From: Lachnoclostridium sp. UBA5890 | Lineage (GTDB): Bacteria > Bacillota > Clostridia > Lachnospirales > Lachnospiraceae | NCBI GenBank assembly: GCA_002431395.1 | Contig: DJEU01000034.1 | Span: 4,888 to 22,467, forward strand | Direction of reading: 5' to 3' | Length of the DNA stretch: 17,580 nucleotides | Shown: piece by piece, positions 6,619-14,958 of the stretch | Position numbering within the stretch: the first letter of the stretch is position 1 | Layout of the letters: every line of letters starts with the position of its first letter | Notes under the pieces: generated by a model | What the model was told of the DNA's origin: nothing | The model's input: the letters and a program-made list of their open reading frames with translations, nothing else | The model's database searches: none | Translations under genes and position numbers: made by a program

Positions 6619-7833
6619 CTATTGATCCGGATTCATTTTTTTGGATTTTCCAAGAACCTCTTCCACTTCCTGCGCATACTCTTCGCGAATGTCGCGGATG
6701 CGTTCCAGTTCCCCGATAAAATCCTGCATGATCCCTGTATTGTAATCAATCTGGCTTCGCAATTTCTGTCTGCGCGTGTTCAAGTCGTGGCGAACCTCAA
6801 CCATTTCTTTGGGTTCGATGATTGCCTGCACCTGAGAGCACCAGATTTCCGCATCTTTTACACCTATCTTCTTTAGTTCGGCGACCAAAATGTCCTTTTT
6901 TTCATTGAGCATATACACACTCTCGCGCTTTCTTGCCCATTCCCGCTTCGCCCGCTGGTACTGGTCATATACAAATTCCAGCTCCGTCGCATTGCGCACG
7001 CGGTACTTCATACACATATAATCAATGGTCCGCGTATTATTGACATATTTTATCTTCACGCGGTTCAAAAGGGCGATCGCGCGGTTGCATTTGCGCTCCG
7101 TGATCACCATGTCGGTCCGGTTGGCACGCGCTTCCCACATGATGACAAGCAGCACCAAAAAGGCAAACGCCGCGGTAGCAATGACCGGCACCGTAACATC
7201 GACTTCAAAGGCCAGACGAATCGTCAACATCAAAAGGGAAAACACCAGCAAAATCCCCGCCAGTACCTTCGACACGACACGCAGGGTGCCCTGTTTATTG
7301 ATAATATCACGTTTGTCGGATTTGAGCAGCTGTTTCTCACTCTCCAGCTGGCGCAGATCATTTTTTACCTTAATCTGGTAATCTTCAAATTCCTTTAACT
7401 TCTTTACGTCGTCGGCTGCTGTCGTCTCAAAGTTTTCCATTGCCTGACGTTGTGCATCATTGAACTTATACCGGCGCTTTTTCAGATAATCGCGCTCTTT
7501 CATCAACTGATCGATCGCCGATGCCGTCTGCAGAAGAACCACTTTGTCCTCGTCGAGCGCCTGATCCATCAGCTGGATATCCTTCAGATGCGAAGTCACC
7601 TCCGCATACTCTTTTTTAATCTGCTCGTTCTGATTTTTCGCTTCCTGAATCCCCTCGTACAAGCGTTGAATATAGTCAATGCGCTGCTTTTTATCCTTTA
7701 TGTCGACTTGCTCTTTTTCTGCTGCCGAGTCGGCTTTGATTTCTTCTTCCATCTTCTCTGCCACCTGCTCCGGCGGCAGTACTTCTTCTATTTCCGGTTC
7801 CGCTTTTCGTTTGCGAAATCGTCCGAATATCAT
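6619..7833 (-). CDS. Coiled-coil membrane hairpin protein, unknown function
   Basis: A 404-residue protein I do not recognise. An acidic N-terminus (about 10-45) precedes a long coiled coil (about 45-183) rich in Lys, Glu and Gln. Two membrane helices follow (about 185-207 and 213-234) with a very short connection, then a second charged helical region with coiled-coil character (about 240-398). This topology puts both long coiled-coil arms in the cytoplasm, anchored by a hairpin. No enzymatic motif is visible. AGGAGGA 11 bases before the ATG supports the start. It lies 16 bases after the TPR-like gene and is the fifth gene of a conserved-looking five-gene set; membrane tethering of the other products is a reasonable inference. 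Confidence 0.85.
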   Translation of the reverse strand: MIFGRFRKRKAEPEIEEVLPPEQVAEKMEEEIKADSAAEKEQVDIKDKKQRIDYIQRLYEGIQEAKNQNEQIKKEYAEVTSHLKDIQLMDQALDEDKVVLLQTASAIDQLMKERDYLKKRRYKFNDAQRQAMENFETTAADDVKKLKEFEDYQIKVKNDLRQLESEKQLLKSDKRDIINKQGTLRVVSKVLAGILLVFSLLMLTIRLAFEVDVTVPVIATAAFAFLVLLVIMWEARANRTDMVITERKCNRAIALLNRVKIKYVNNTRTIDYMCMKYRVRNATELEFVYDQYQRAKREWARKRESVYMLNEKKDILVAELKKIGVKDAEIWCSQVQAIIEPKEMVEVRHDLNTRRQKLRSQIDYNTGIMQDFIGELERIRDIREEYAQEVEEVLGKSKKMNPDQ

Positions 7834-7849
7834 AGTGTCTGATTCCTCC

Positions 7850-8626
7850 TTATTTCTGCGATGGCTCTTCCAGCGATTCTTTTATCTCTCGCACAGCGCG
7901 GGTGATACAAACTTCGTCCGAATCGTTTCCGGCAGTACCGCAGGCCTGTTCCCATGCCTCACAGAGTGCCTTCTTTTCGTCTTCGGATTTTCCCGCCGCC
8001 TCACATTCGCGGTCAAACGTCTCTTTGTCGCCGCATGCCAGAAGCACATACAGATATTGCTGCAGCGACTCCGGTCTGTGATTGCGCGCGTATGCTTCCT
8101 TGAAGCCATCTGCTGCCTGGCGGAACGAAGATACATGAAACATCGCAATCGCCTGATCATGAAGCACATCCCCATACTCTTTCGTGCTGAGTTCCTTTGC
8201 CAATGGGCCGTGCAGCAGGCTTTGATACTCCCGGAAACTTCTTCCATATCTTCCGGCCTTCAAATAATTGTCCGCCTTCATCCAGGCTTTTTTCTCCGGT
8301 GGAAGATTGGCAATATTTTCCATTACTTCTACCAGCGAAAAAATTTCTTCTTTTTTATAATAATCACAGGCACAGAGCAGTGTCACCACCAGATCCTTGA
8401 TATTGTGGTGCTTGCGGATGAGTTTTTCCATCTTCCCCGCAAGGGTGCGCAGATGCACCTGCCCTTTGAGCCAGTGAACCAGATTTTCATCGAAAAATTC
8501 CTCGGTCACTGTGTAAATATTATGATACATATAATAACACAATTCTTCCAAAGAATAAACAGGAACTTCTGAAATCGGGATGATATATGGCTCTTTTGCC
8601 AAATCTCCCTGACACAATATAAACAT
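7850..8626 (-). CDS. TPR-like helical protein, unknown function
   Basis: A 258-residue, probably cytosolic protein with no signal peptide or membrane segment. Residues 1-25 look like a short beta hairpin (MFILCQGDLAKEPYIIPISE). The middle is helical, and residues about 112-195 read as tetratricopeptide-like helix pairs: AWMKADNYLKAGRYGRSFRE, then LHDQAIAMFHVSSFRQAADG and FKEAYARNHRPESLQQYLYV. TPR repeats bind peptides or partner proteins, and in eukaryotes act as Hsp70 co-chaperones; the gene sits directly after the Hsp70-fold gene here, which makes a partner role attractive but unproven. An AGGTGG ribosome site precedes the ATG. Gaps to its neighbours are 14 and 16 bases. Confidence 0.82.
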   Translation of the reverse strand: MFILCQGDLAKEPYIIPISEVPVYSLEELCYYMYHNIYTVTEEFFDENLVHWLKGQVHLRTLAGKMEKLIRKHHNIKDLVVTLLCACDYYKKEEIFSLVEVMENIANLPPEKKAWMKADNYLKAGRYGRSFREYQSLLHGPLAKELSTKEYGDVLHDQAIAMFHVSSFRQAADGFKEAYARNHRPESLQQYLYVLLACGDKETFDRECEAAGKSEDEKKALCEAWEQACGTAGNDSDEVCITRAVREIKESLEEPSQK

Positions 8627-8640
8627 ATTACCACCTGCCT

Positions 8641-9861
8641 TTACACAATGATCGTCTCTTCCCAGATCCGGTGTGACGATGGAAAAAAGTTTCCAAACCC
8701 CTTGTCACGGATCGTAAAGATGCATTTATCGACTCCGGCAAACCGAATCTGCAACCCAATCCGCGCCTTGCGATCAAGCCGTCCCTGAATTCCGTCCATT
8801 GGAAGAATATGGGTATGTGCACTCTTCTCTCTCACATGATACACCCGAATCTGCAGTTCCTCTTCTCCATCGGAGATCAGATCCACCTCATAATCCACCT
8901 GATACCACGGCGTACCGGCTTTTGCCAGCATAATTTCCTGCACTTTTGCATTCGTATACGCTTGCATCGTAATGTTGACCGGTATCGTATCTTCATCCAT
9001 ATAGAGAAATGGTTCCATCTTCCTTTCGCCGCTGTACTCACGCGCGATAAAACAGGCACCAAACACATACAGATTGTCACCGCGGAATACATGCCGTCCC
9101 ACGCAAAGCTGTGTCATAATTGCATCGGCGAAGCCATCCGCAAAGCCTTTTCCGGTCATATACACGGTCGTAATGACCTGTCCATGCAGCGCGCCCTTTA
9201 CCATCGCTTCGACCACGGATCCTCTGGCATTTTCACCGCTCTCTTCCGGAACCGGCTCCTCGAGCATTTTTACATAATCCGGATATTTTCTCTCCATCAC
9301 CGAGACAAATGGCGGATGCTGATAGCGGTCGACGTGCATTTGAAAATACGTAATCTCGTGATCTTCGTAATCAAACAATCCGACTTGGTTCACCCACAGA
9401 TCCTTTTTCTGGTTCATAACATAATACACAAAGCACTGCCGGCGGTCAACTACCATCGCGCGGTCTTTGCCGATACCGAGTTTTTCCAATGCCTGGTAAA
9501 TCTGGCTGATAAACCGGAAATCCCGGTATTTTGTCGTAACGACCAGACGCCGTATCATTCCTTCCGGGTACTCGCGTCTCGTAAAGGACAATATTTTCTG
9601 AAAATACGCCGCCAGTACATTGACCGGGTCGCTCTCCACTCCGGCGGCAAAGATCGGCTCGCCTTTAACAATTTTTTCCAAGAAATGTCCAACCGTCTCC
9701 TTGGAACCCGGTATCGTAACCACCGTCGGAATCTGCGTATTCTCCTTCTTATCCCGCGGGTCAAATACGAGTTTTGGCTCTTCTCCCTGTGGCACAAGCA
9801 GCGCCAGCTGGGAATTTTCTTCTCTCAGATCTACTCCGATATATAAACTACGTTGGCTCAT
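8641..9861 (-). CDS. Hsp70/actin-fold protein with degenerate phosphate loops (DUF5716-like)
   Basis: A 406-residue protein that tracks the Hsp70 layout. YIGVDLREENSQLAL (7-21) corresponds to the phosphate-1 loop, normally IGIDLGTTNS. LFDYEDHEITYF (162-173) corresponds to phosphate-2, normally FDLGGGTFD, and VYMTGKGFADG (233-243) with LYVFGACFIA (264-273) corresponds to the adenosine motif and following helix. The glycines of both phosphate loops are largely missing, so ATP binding or hydrolysis may be weak or absent. Residues about 290-395 resemble the Hsp70 substrate-binding beta domain: ITMQAYTNAKVQEIML, then RKARIGLQIRF and FTIRDKGFGN, close to the usual end of that domain. There is no helical lid. 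The gene begins 3 bases after the scaffold gene's stop, with GGAGAGG inside that gene's end. Confidence 0.75.
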   Translation of the reverse strand: MSQRSLYIGVDLREENSQLALLVPQGEEPKLVFDPRDKKENTQIPTVVTIPGSKETVGHFLEKIVKGEPIFAAGVESDPVNVLAAYFQKILSFTRREYPEGMIRRLVVTTKYRDFRFISQIYQALEKLGIGKDRAMVVDRRQCFVYYVMNQKKDLWVNQVGLFDYEDHEITYFQMHVDRYQHPPFVSVMERKYPDYVKMLEEPVPEESGENARGSVVEAMVKGALHGQVITTVYMTGKGFADGFADAIMTQLCVGRHVFRGDNLYVFGACFIAREYSGERKMEPFLYMDEDTIPVNITMQAYTNAKVQEIMLAKAGTPWYQVDYEVDLISDGEEELQIRVYHVREKSAHTHILPMDGIQGRLDRKARIGLQIRFAGVDKCIFTIRDKGFGNFFPSSHRIWEETIIV

Positions 9862-9864
9862 CGT

Positions 9865-12800
9865 CTACTTCGCCTCTCCTTCCCACGACAGTGGCTGCAG
9901 CAGCGCCGCACCATTTTTTCGTTTTTTCAATTCCTGAAGCTGCCGATCATACTCTGCCGGGTCACTTTCTTTCGCTTCTCTCATTCCCTGCAGCAACCGG
10001 TAAAAGGATGCCTCCGTGGATGGATCCGCCTTCCCGCCGACCATCTCCCCGGTTTTGACCGGTACATCCATATCGCCCTCAAAAATGCGGTACTGACACG
10101 TTTCTCCCGAAAACAATATTGTCGCAAAGCAGTACACATCCGGCAGAATCTTCCGCATCGGCAGAAGTTTTTCCTTATTGATTTCGATATAAACGTCGCC
10201 TTTTTTGGATGCGATCCATTCCATCATCTGTGCATTTTCAATTTCAAACGGCACTTCCATCTTGCCCTTAAAATCTTTCATAAACGCGAGATACTGTCCC
10301 TTTGCCGCACATTCGGCCAGCTGGAAACGGGTCCATTCGCATTCATTGGCCGACAATGTCTCCTGCGCTGAAAAATATTTGAGCATCGCAAGGACAAGCA
10401 CCGGATTCTGCGTCGCAAGTCCTTCTTTTGCGATACGGTTTTTCCATTCCACCGTTAATCCGAGTCGTCCGGTCAGATATTCATAGGAAATTTCTGACAA
10501 ATAAGCTTTTATCAGCGTGCGATTTGCCCCATAATCATAATATTCTTCAAATGGTTCTTCAAACGCAAGCAGGTCGGCTCCGGTAAACAAAGCCTGTCCG
10601 AGAAGCCTCTCCAATGCGCCGTCGCGAATCTCCACTCCATTCTTTTCCGCTGCCTTATAAAAGTCGAGCAGCTTCTTTGTATCGCCCATATAATAATTTA
10701 GCAGATACGAAAGCGTCACTTTATTTTTTTCTCCCTTGTCATAAAGGAAGTCACAGATCCGCATATAATACGGGTCGAATTTCTGCTGTTTTTCTTCCAA
10801 AACCCACGTGATCAAAAGCAGGATCAGTTTTGGTGTGCATTCCGTCAATTCGTATTTGCGGAATACCCCAAGTGCGTCCTCATTCATCTGGTATTGGATC
10901 ATGGTCTGCAGGATGCCCGCCTGGCGCTCCCTGCTGATATAATGAAAATCGATGTCACGGATGACTTCTTCCAAAAGTGCATCCTCGCCGATGGATTTAT
11001 AATAATCATACAATGTCAATAAGCCCTTATGCTGATATTCCACACCAAGCACATCGCTTCTCACCAGTTCGTGGATCAAAATGGCTTCTTTCGTACTGAT
11101 TTCCACATTTTCCGCTAATATCTTCGAAAACAGATGCAGTTTTAGCAATAGCGAATCCGCGCCATACTGGTAACACATCTCTGCAAAGTCATCGAGCCGG
11201 CACAATTTTTCGATTTCATAATCGACGGTTCCGGCGTGATAATAGCCATTGTCATCGACAAAATAAATCCGGTAGTTCGGCGTTGCAATATGTACGACCG
11301 CCTCGCCATCCTGCATGCGGTAATTCTGCTCTCCGCCGCCTTCATCATGTACCACAGCGACACGTACGATTTTCTTGTCCGTGTGGCATACAATGTGATG
11401 AGCAAAGAGAATCTCCGGCAGTTTGTCTGCCAGCCGCGTGATATCCTGTTCTTTTGGCAGCAATTCATTGTACAGATAGGCAAGGGTTGCATTGATTTTT
11501 CCATTTACTGCCTGTTTTATCACATAATCATGAATTGAATTTTCATAAACTGCGTATTCCTGTGGATGCGTCTCCCGATTTTCCACAATGTGCCGGAAAA
11601 ATTTTGCCTTCACGGAATCGCGCAAATGGTTTTCATACTCAAAATACGAATACACCGCCGGATCAAGGTTGGAAAAATCTTCCTCTCCCAGTGAATACAT
11701 ATAATACTCATATAATTCGGTAAGCCGGAGATGGCGTTTTACCCCGAGTTCAAACCATTTGAGATACTGCGGTCCCTGTTTTTCCCCGCGAATGAGCAAG
11801 GCGCATACACTGTGCAGTGTATCTGTCGTATGGAATTTCTTATAGCATCCCATCAAAAGAGCAAGGATCGCCGGCGTTTCTTTCTTTTTCTTTGCCGCCA
11901 AAAACGAGATGGCAAGCACTTCATTTTCCGTCAGCAGATCGTAACGCAGAGCAAAACGGCAGATCCCGACTGTCTGTGGGTCAAGCCGCACGAGCAGATC
12001 CGGCTCCTGCAAAAGGATCATTGCCTGATACAGATACAGATACGGACTATAACATCCATCTGCCCACAACTGGTTCAGATCTTCCCAAAGTCCCATCACA
12101 TTTTCCTGATAATATCCCATGCGCTCCAAAAGAACGGTGCAGAAAATGTGCTGATAACCGTCTGACTGGTATTGACGGACTTCGGAGTAGAATTCATCTT
12201 TGTCTAATTCATTTTTCGTGATCTTACATTTGATATACTGGGTGATCAGATACCGAAGCACCTGTTCCATCGATGCCCCCTCTTCCGGTTCGGTCACTCC
12301 TGCCACCAGACTGAGATATTTCTGTTTTCCGTCTTCGTCCTTTTTCAAATGTGCGAGATAGCCTTCCAGCACATAGTCCATCGGAAAGCAGGCGCGCAAT
12401 GCCTCGATCCACTGATCCCGGCGGCTGCTGTTCATAATATAATGAAGATGCGCCGTTATCAGCCGTTTCCATCGCTGTTTTTCCTGTCGTCTTTTTCCGG
12501 TCTGTTTTTTCGCCTCTGCGGTCTCATTTTTCGCAGTTCCCGGCACTTCTGCCTTTGGTACCGGCTCTTTTTCCATATCTCCGTGCGTCACTAAAAATTC
12601 TTTTAACGCCTCTTTTTTGGAATTCTTTTTTGTTAAATGGCGGTATAATCTCTTATCCTCTAACGTTTCCAGATAATGATCGAGAAATTTCTGATGATAA
12701 AAAATCCGGACTGCTTCTTCAAAATTTTCTTTGGCAAAACGCACAAATTCCCGATAGCCGGAAATCGGCCGTCCCATGGAATCTTTCAAATACGATTTTA

Positions 12801-13134
12801 CGATCCGCACTTCATACGGCAATGTCTGCTCCCCACAATCCGTCACAAGGTACAATACTCCCGTCAACACCTCGCCTGCCTTGCGGTTTCCGGCTTTTAC
12901 CCGCACAGTTACATGATTTTCTTTTCCATCAAATACAGGGAAAAAGTCAAAATGAATGTCCTCGCTGGCTCCAAACCCTTTTACTTTCGTACCTTCTTCA
13001 TTGGAGATCACCAGCTGTTCCGAACTTTCGCCCCCTTCTTCTACCTGCAGGATCAATCGGTTTAACGACAACTGCAGTTTGGGCTGTTGATATCGAAATT
13101 TTCCCTGTGCCAGTGACAAAATCTTTTCCTTCAT
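9865..13134 (-). CDS. Large scaffold-like protein, Ig-like N-terminus and helical repeats (DUF5717-like)
   Basis: At 1089 residues this is the largest product in the window. No signal peptide or membrane helix is seen, so it should be cytosolic. Residues about 18-113 look like an immunoglobulin-like beta sandwich (LSLNRLILQVEEGGESSEQL, then TGVLYLVTDCGEQTLPYEVR). A helical segment (114-185) and a Lys/Glu-rich linker (186-222) follow. Residues about 223-590 and 641-955 are almost continuous helix pairs, typical of a solenoid. They are interrupted by a small beta element (588-640, with EAVVHIATPNYRIYFVDDNG). The C-terminus (956-1030) is again beta-rich, ending in a charged helix. The length and neighbour match what I recall of DUF5717 proteins in Lachnospiraceae. 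No catalytic motif is visible. The start follows a modest AGAGGG site. Confidence 0.78.
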   Translation of the reverse strand: MKEKILSLAQGKFRYQQPKLQLSLNRLILQVEEGGESSEQLVISNEEGTKVKGFGASEDIHFDFFPVFDGKENHVTVRVKAGNRKAGEVLTGVLYLVTDCGEQTLPYEVRIVKSYLKDSMGRPISGYREFVRFAKENFEEAVRIFYHQKFLDHYLETLEDKRLYRHLTKKNSKKEALKEFLVTHGDMEKEPVPKAEVPGTAKNETAEAKKQTGKRRQEKQRWKRLITAHLHYIMNSSRRDQWIEALRACFPMDYVLEGYLAHLKKDEDGKQKYLSLVAGVTEPEEGASMEQVLRYLITQYIKCKITKNELDKDEFYSEVRQYQSDGYQHIFCTVLLERMGYYQENVMGLWEDLNQLWADGCYSPYLYLYQAMILLQEPDLLVRLDPQTVGICRFALRYDLLTENEVLAISFLAAKKKKETPAILALLMGCYKKFHTTDTLHSVCALLIRGEKQGPQYLKWFELGVKRHLRLTELYEYYMYSLGEEDFSNLDPAVYSYFEYENHLRDSVKAKFFRHIVENRETHPQEYAVYENSIHDYVIKQAVNGKINATLAYLYNELLPKEQDITRLADKLPEILFAHHIVCHTDKKIVRVAVVHDEGGGEQNYRMQDGEAVVHIATPNYRIYFVDDNGYYHAGTVDYEIEKLCRLDDFAEMCYQYGADSLLLKLHLFSKILAENVEISTKEAILIHELVRSDVLGVEYQHKGLLTLYDYYKSIGEDALLEEVIRDIDFHYISRERQAGILQTMIQYQMNEDALGVFRKYELTECTPKLILLLITWVLEEKQQKFDPYYMRICDFLYDKGEKNKVTLSYLLNYYMGDTKKLLDFYKAAEKNGVEIRDGALERLLGQALFTGADLLAFEEPFEEYYDYGANRTLIKAYLSEISYEYLTGRLGLTVEWKNRIAKEGLATQNPVLVLAMLKYFSAQETLSANECEWTRFQLAECAAKGQYLAFMKDFKGKMEVPFEIENAQMMEWIASKKGDVYIEINKEKLLPMRKILPDVYCFATILFSGETCQYRIFEGDMDVPVKTGEMVGGKADPSTEASFYRLLQGMREAKESDPAEYDRQLQELKKRKNGAALLQPLSWEGEAK

Positions 13135-13150
13135 CGTTACCCTCTCTTCT

Positions 13151-14119
13151 TTATGCTGTACGTTCGATTCGCTTGATCAACGCGCTCAGTAGTTTTTCTT
13201 CCAATTTCTGGCATCCTGTCATATGATACGACGAAACCTGCTTCAAGGTCTTCATCGTATATTGTAATGCCGCACCCCGGTCTTTCTGCTCAAAGAAAAG
13301 CCAATACGCAAATACTCGTTTTTCATTGACTGCCTCATTTTCCTCCAGCATACTGCAGAATGGTTTGCCGTAAAACTGCGCCTTTGCTTCATTTTTCCGA
13401 ATAATAACATGATAAAATACGAGCTCCGCAAGCATCGGAAGATCGCTTTTTGACCATTTATCCGGCACATAATTTTCCAGGTCGTCAATTACTTTTGACA
13501 CCTGTGCGTAGTCTCCTTTATCCAAAAAATGGTAATATTTTAACATCAGATATTTTTTATACACACCAAGGTCCGTCAAATGCCCCGTATATTCAAGGTC
13601 TTTGATCTCGATCTCACCCGGCTCTGTTCCTTTTTTTATCTCCCCGTAAACACGCTGGTACTCTTCCCTCAGTGCCCCTCCCGGATTATCTCCGACATTC
13701 TTTTTTTGCGTAAATACAAGATGCACAATAATAAAGCACGTATACCCGATCATCACGATCGCCATCGGCAGCGTAAAGGCATTAAATGGCATCCGCTTTG
13801 CCGCAAACAGCTGCAATGACACGGTCTCTGTGACAAACAGCGCAACTGCCATCGAAAACGCGCCATAGATCACCCCGCGTACTTTCGTAGGTTTCATATC
13901 GATCATCTGACATTTTATGTATGGCCGTGGATCACACAGCCCAAAGGAGAAATGTTTGCCTGACTTGCTAAGGCGCACCATAAAGAAAATAAATTCGTCA
14001 AATTGGAAGCGGAATATCCCGCCGCCAACCAGATTTCCAATGGCTGCCGCCAGACCGATCCCCACATATCCGGTCAGTACTCCCCCCATTATCATAAAGA
14101 ATTGTGCTACGATGCTCAT
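13151..14119 (-). CDS. Membrane protein with helical cytosolic tail, first gene of the operon
   Basis: I start this at the ATG at 14119 (322 residues). The same frame extends to a TTG at 14152, but that adds only an Arg/Glu-rich leader (LQNGERRERE) overlapping the likely ribosome site, AGAAAGGCGGG. Three membrane helices are likely at about 5-33 (glycine-rich), 82-105 and 114-136. Between the first two is a hydrophilic loop with KSGKHFSFGLCDPRPYIKCQ (52-71). Residues about 145-322 are soluble and helical, with TPR-like spacing (GVYKKYLMLKYYHFLDKGDY, then QVSKVIDDLENY). I do not recognise the family. It is 16 bases upstream of the scaffold gene and follows the operon promoter, so it probably anchors the complex at the membrane. 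Confidence 0.82.
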   Translation of the reverse strand: MSIVAQFFMIMGGVLTGYVGIGLAAAIGNLVGGGIFRFQFDEFIFFMVRLSKSGKHFSFGLCDPRPYIKCQMIDMKPTKVRGVIYGAFSMAVALFVTETVSLQLFAAKRMPFNAFTLPMAIVMIGYTCFIIVHLVFTQKKNVGDNPGGALREEYQRVYGEIKKGTEPGEIEIKDLEYTGHLTDLGVYKKYLMLKYYHFLDKGDYAQVSKVIDDLENYVPDKWSKSDLPMLAELVFYHVIIRKNEAKAQFYGKPFCSMLEENEAVNEKRVFAYWLFFEQKDRGAALQYTMKTLKQVSSYHMTGCQKLEEKLLSALIKRIERTA

Positions 14120-14172
14120 TTCACGTTCCCGCCTTTCTCCATTCTGTAACAAAACAGACTTTCCTATCTAAT

Positions 14173-14201
14173 ATTGTATATAAAAGTATCCTTTTTGTAA
14201 A
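14173..14201 (-). promoter_or_regulatory. Promoter of the seven-gene operon
   Basis: On the minus strand TTTACA (complement at 14196-14201) and TACAAT (complement at 14173-14178) are 17 bases apart. The start of transcription would fall near 14166, leaving a leader of about 47 bases before the ATG at 14119. No other comparable promoter was seen in the short gaps further down, which fits one message from 14166 to 5496. Confidence 0.7.
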
Positions 14202-14237
14202 TAGGAAAATGTAGTGTAATGACTAAAATAGAAAACA

Positions 14238-14276
14238 AAACCGGAGTTCTAAATCCCTCATGGAAAACTCCGGTTT
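14238..14276 (-). terminator. Intrinsic terminator of the MntP/YtaF-like gene
   Basis: A perfect 11-base-pair stem, AAACCGGAGTT (14238-14248) with AACTCCGGTTT (14266-14276), has a 17-base loop. On the minus strand it is followed by TTGTTTTC, and it begins 40 bases after the exporter gene's stop. The plus side also has a T-run (14279-14283), so it may act in both directions. It separates this gene from the seven-gene operon downstream. Confidence 0.8.
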
Positions 14277-14316
14277 CATTTTTCTATTAATCATCACACT
14301 ATCATTAATAATTACG

Positions 14317-14850
14317 TTATAAGGTAGTAAATAGTTGAAATATTCCGGCGAGTGTCAAAAATACAGCTGAAATGTAATCAAATATTCTCCAGTACCGAAT
14401 TTGTTGCGCCAAAATAAGAAATGCCCCTGTAAGAACTGTCACTAACGCTGGAAAAATATAGGCTTGATTTCCATATTGTACCAGTCCGATTCCCACCAAA
14501 AAAGAATCCACAGACAGCACCGTCCCCATCCAGACCGCCTCCCACGTCTCGATTTTCTGCGAGAGATCCAGATCATAGTTGGTCTTTTCTTTTTCCTTTT
14601 TTATCTGCCACAATGCTTTCACGCCCATAACTGCCAGCAGCGTTCCGCCGGATGCCTGAATGGCAGCAATCGGCAGAATCTCCGAAAGCAGTCTGCCAAA
14701 AAGCACCGCTATCAGCGCCGTCATTCCGGACACCAGCGAGATCATCCCCTTCGCCGCCAGCGGGATCTTGATCTTCTGCGCTTTATATGCCATCCCTACC
14801 GCCCACGAATCCACCGTCGCCGACAGGGCAAGCAAAATGATCCATAACAT
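14317..14850 (-). CDS. MntP/YtaF-family cation efflux membrane protein
   Basis: A 177-residue protein with six membrane helices arranged as two related halves. The family's acidic motif appears in each half: ATVDSWAVGMAY with D14 in the first helix, and SVDSFLVGIGL with D115 in the fourth. KIKIP after the first helix is typical. MntP exports Mn2+; the clostridial and bacillar paralogue YtaF is annotated as a sporulation membrane protein, and this sequence, shorter than YtaF (about 210), could be either. The halves are joined by a charged loop (about 84-104). AAAGGAGGTT 5 bases before the ATG is a strong ribosome site. It diverges from a Ca2+-type ATPase gene and ends in its own terminator. 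Confidence 0.82.
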   Translation of the reverse strand: MLWIILLALSATVDSWAVGMAYKAQKIKIPLAAKGMISLVSGMTALIAVLFGRLLSEILPIAAIQASGGTLLAVMGVKALWQIKKEKEKTNYDLDLSQKIETWEAVWMGTVLSVDSFLVGIGLVQYGNQAYIFPALVTVLTGAFLILAQQIRYWRIFDYISAVFLTLAGIFQLFTTL

Positions 14851-14958
14851 GTGTTAACCTCCTTTCCCTAGTATCATCTTATGTTTTCTTTCCCTTCCGG
14901 TGCTTTTTTCTCTTCCTGCCGCATACACTGAATTGTACTACTGCCAAAGGAGGGCATT
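14851..14958. other. Divergent spacer between the exporter and ATPase genes
   Basis: These 108 bases must hold two outward promoters, but I found no pair close to consensus on either strand. Only the two ribosome sites are clear: AAAGGAGGTT for the minus-strand gene and AAAGGAGGG for the ATPase. The plus strand is pyrimidine-rich through the centre. I see no yybP-ykoY (manganese) aptamer; the stretch is too short and lacks paired arms. Confidence 0.5.

Noticed and set aside
7679..8572. Plus-strand open frame of 297 codons
   Set aside because: It is antisense to the coiled-coil and TPR-like genes, spans their boundary, and shows low-complexity Ser/Phe-rich sequence. The minus-strand genes have ribosome sites and clear structure.
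8809..9846. Long plus-strand open frame of 345 codons
   Set aside because: It lies antisense to the Hsp70-fold gene, is rich in His, Arg, Ile and Phe with no domain pattern, and has no good ribosome site. It is a shadow of the real gene.
12555..13226. Plus-strand open frame of 223 codons
   Set aside because: It is antisense to the scaffold gene and to the end of the operon's first gene, with no recognisable domain or start signal.
14120..14152. TTG start at 14152 for the first operon gene
   Set aside because: The added residues are highly charged, overlap the ribosome site of the ATG at 14119, and would sit before the first membrane helix.
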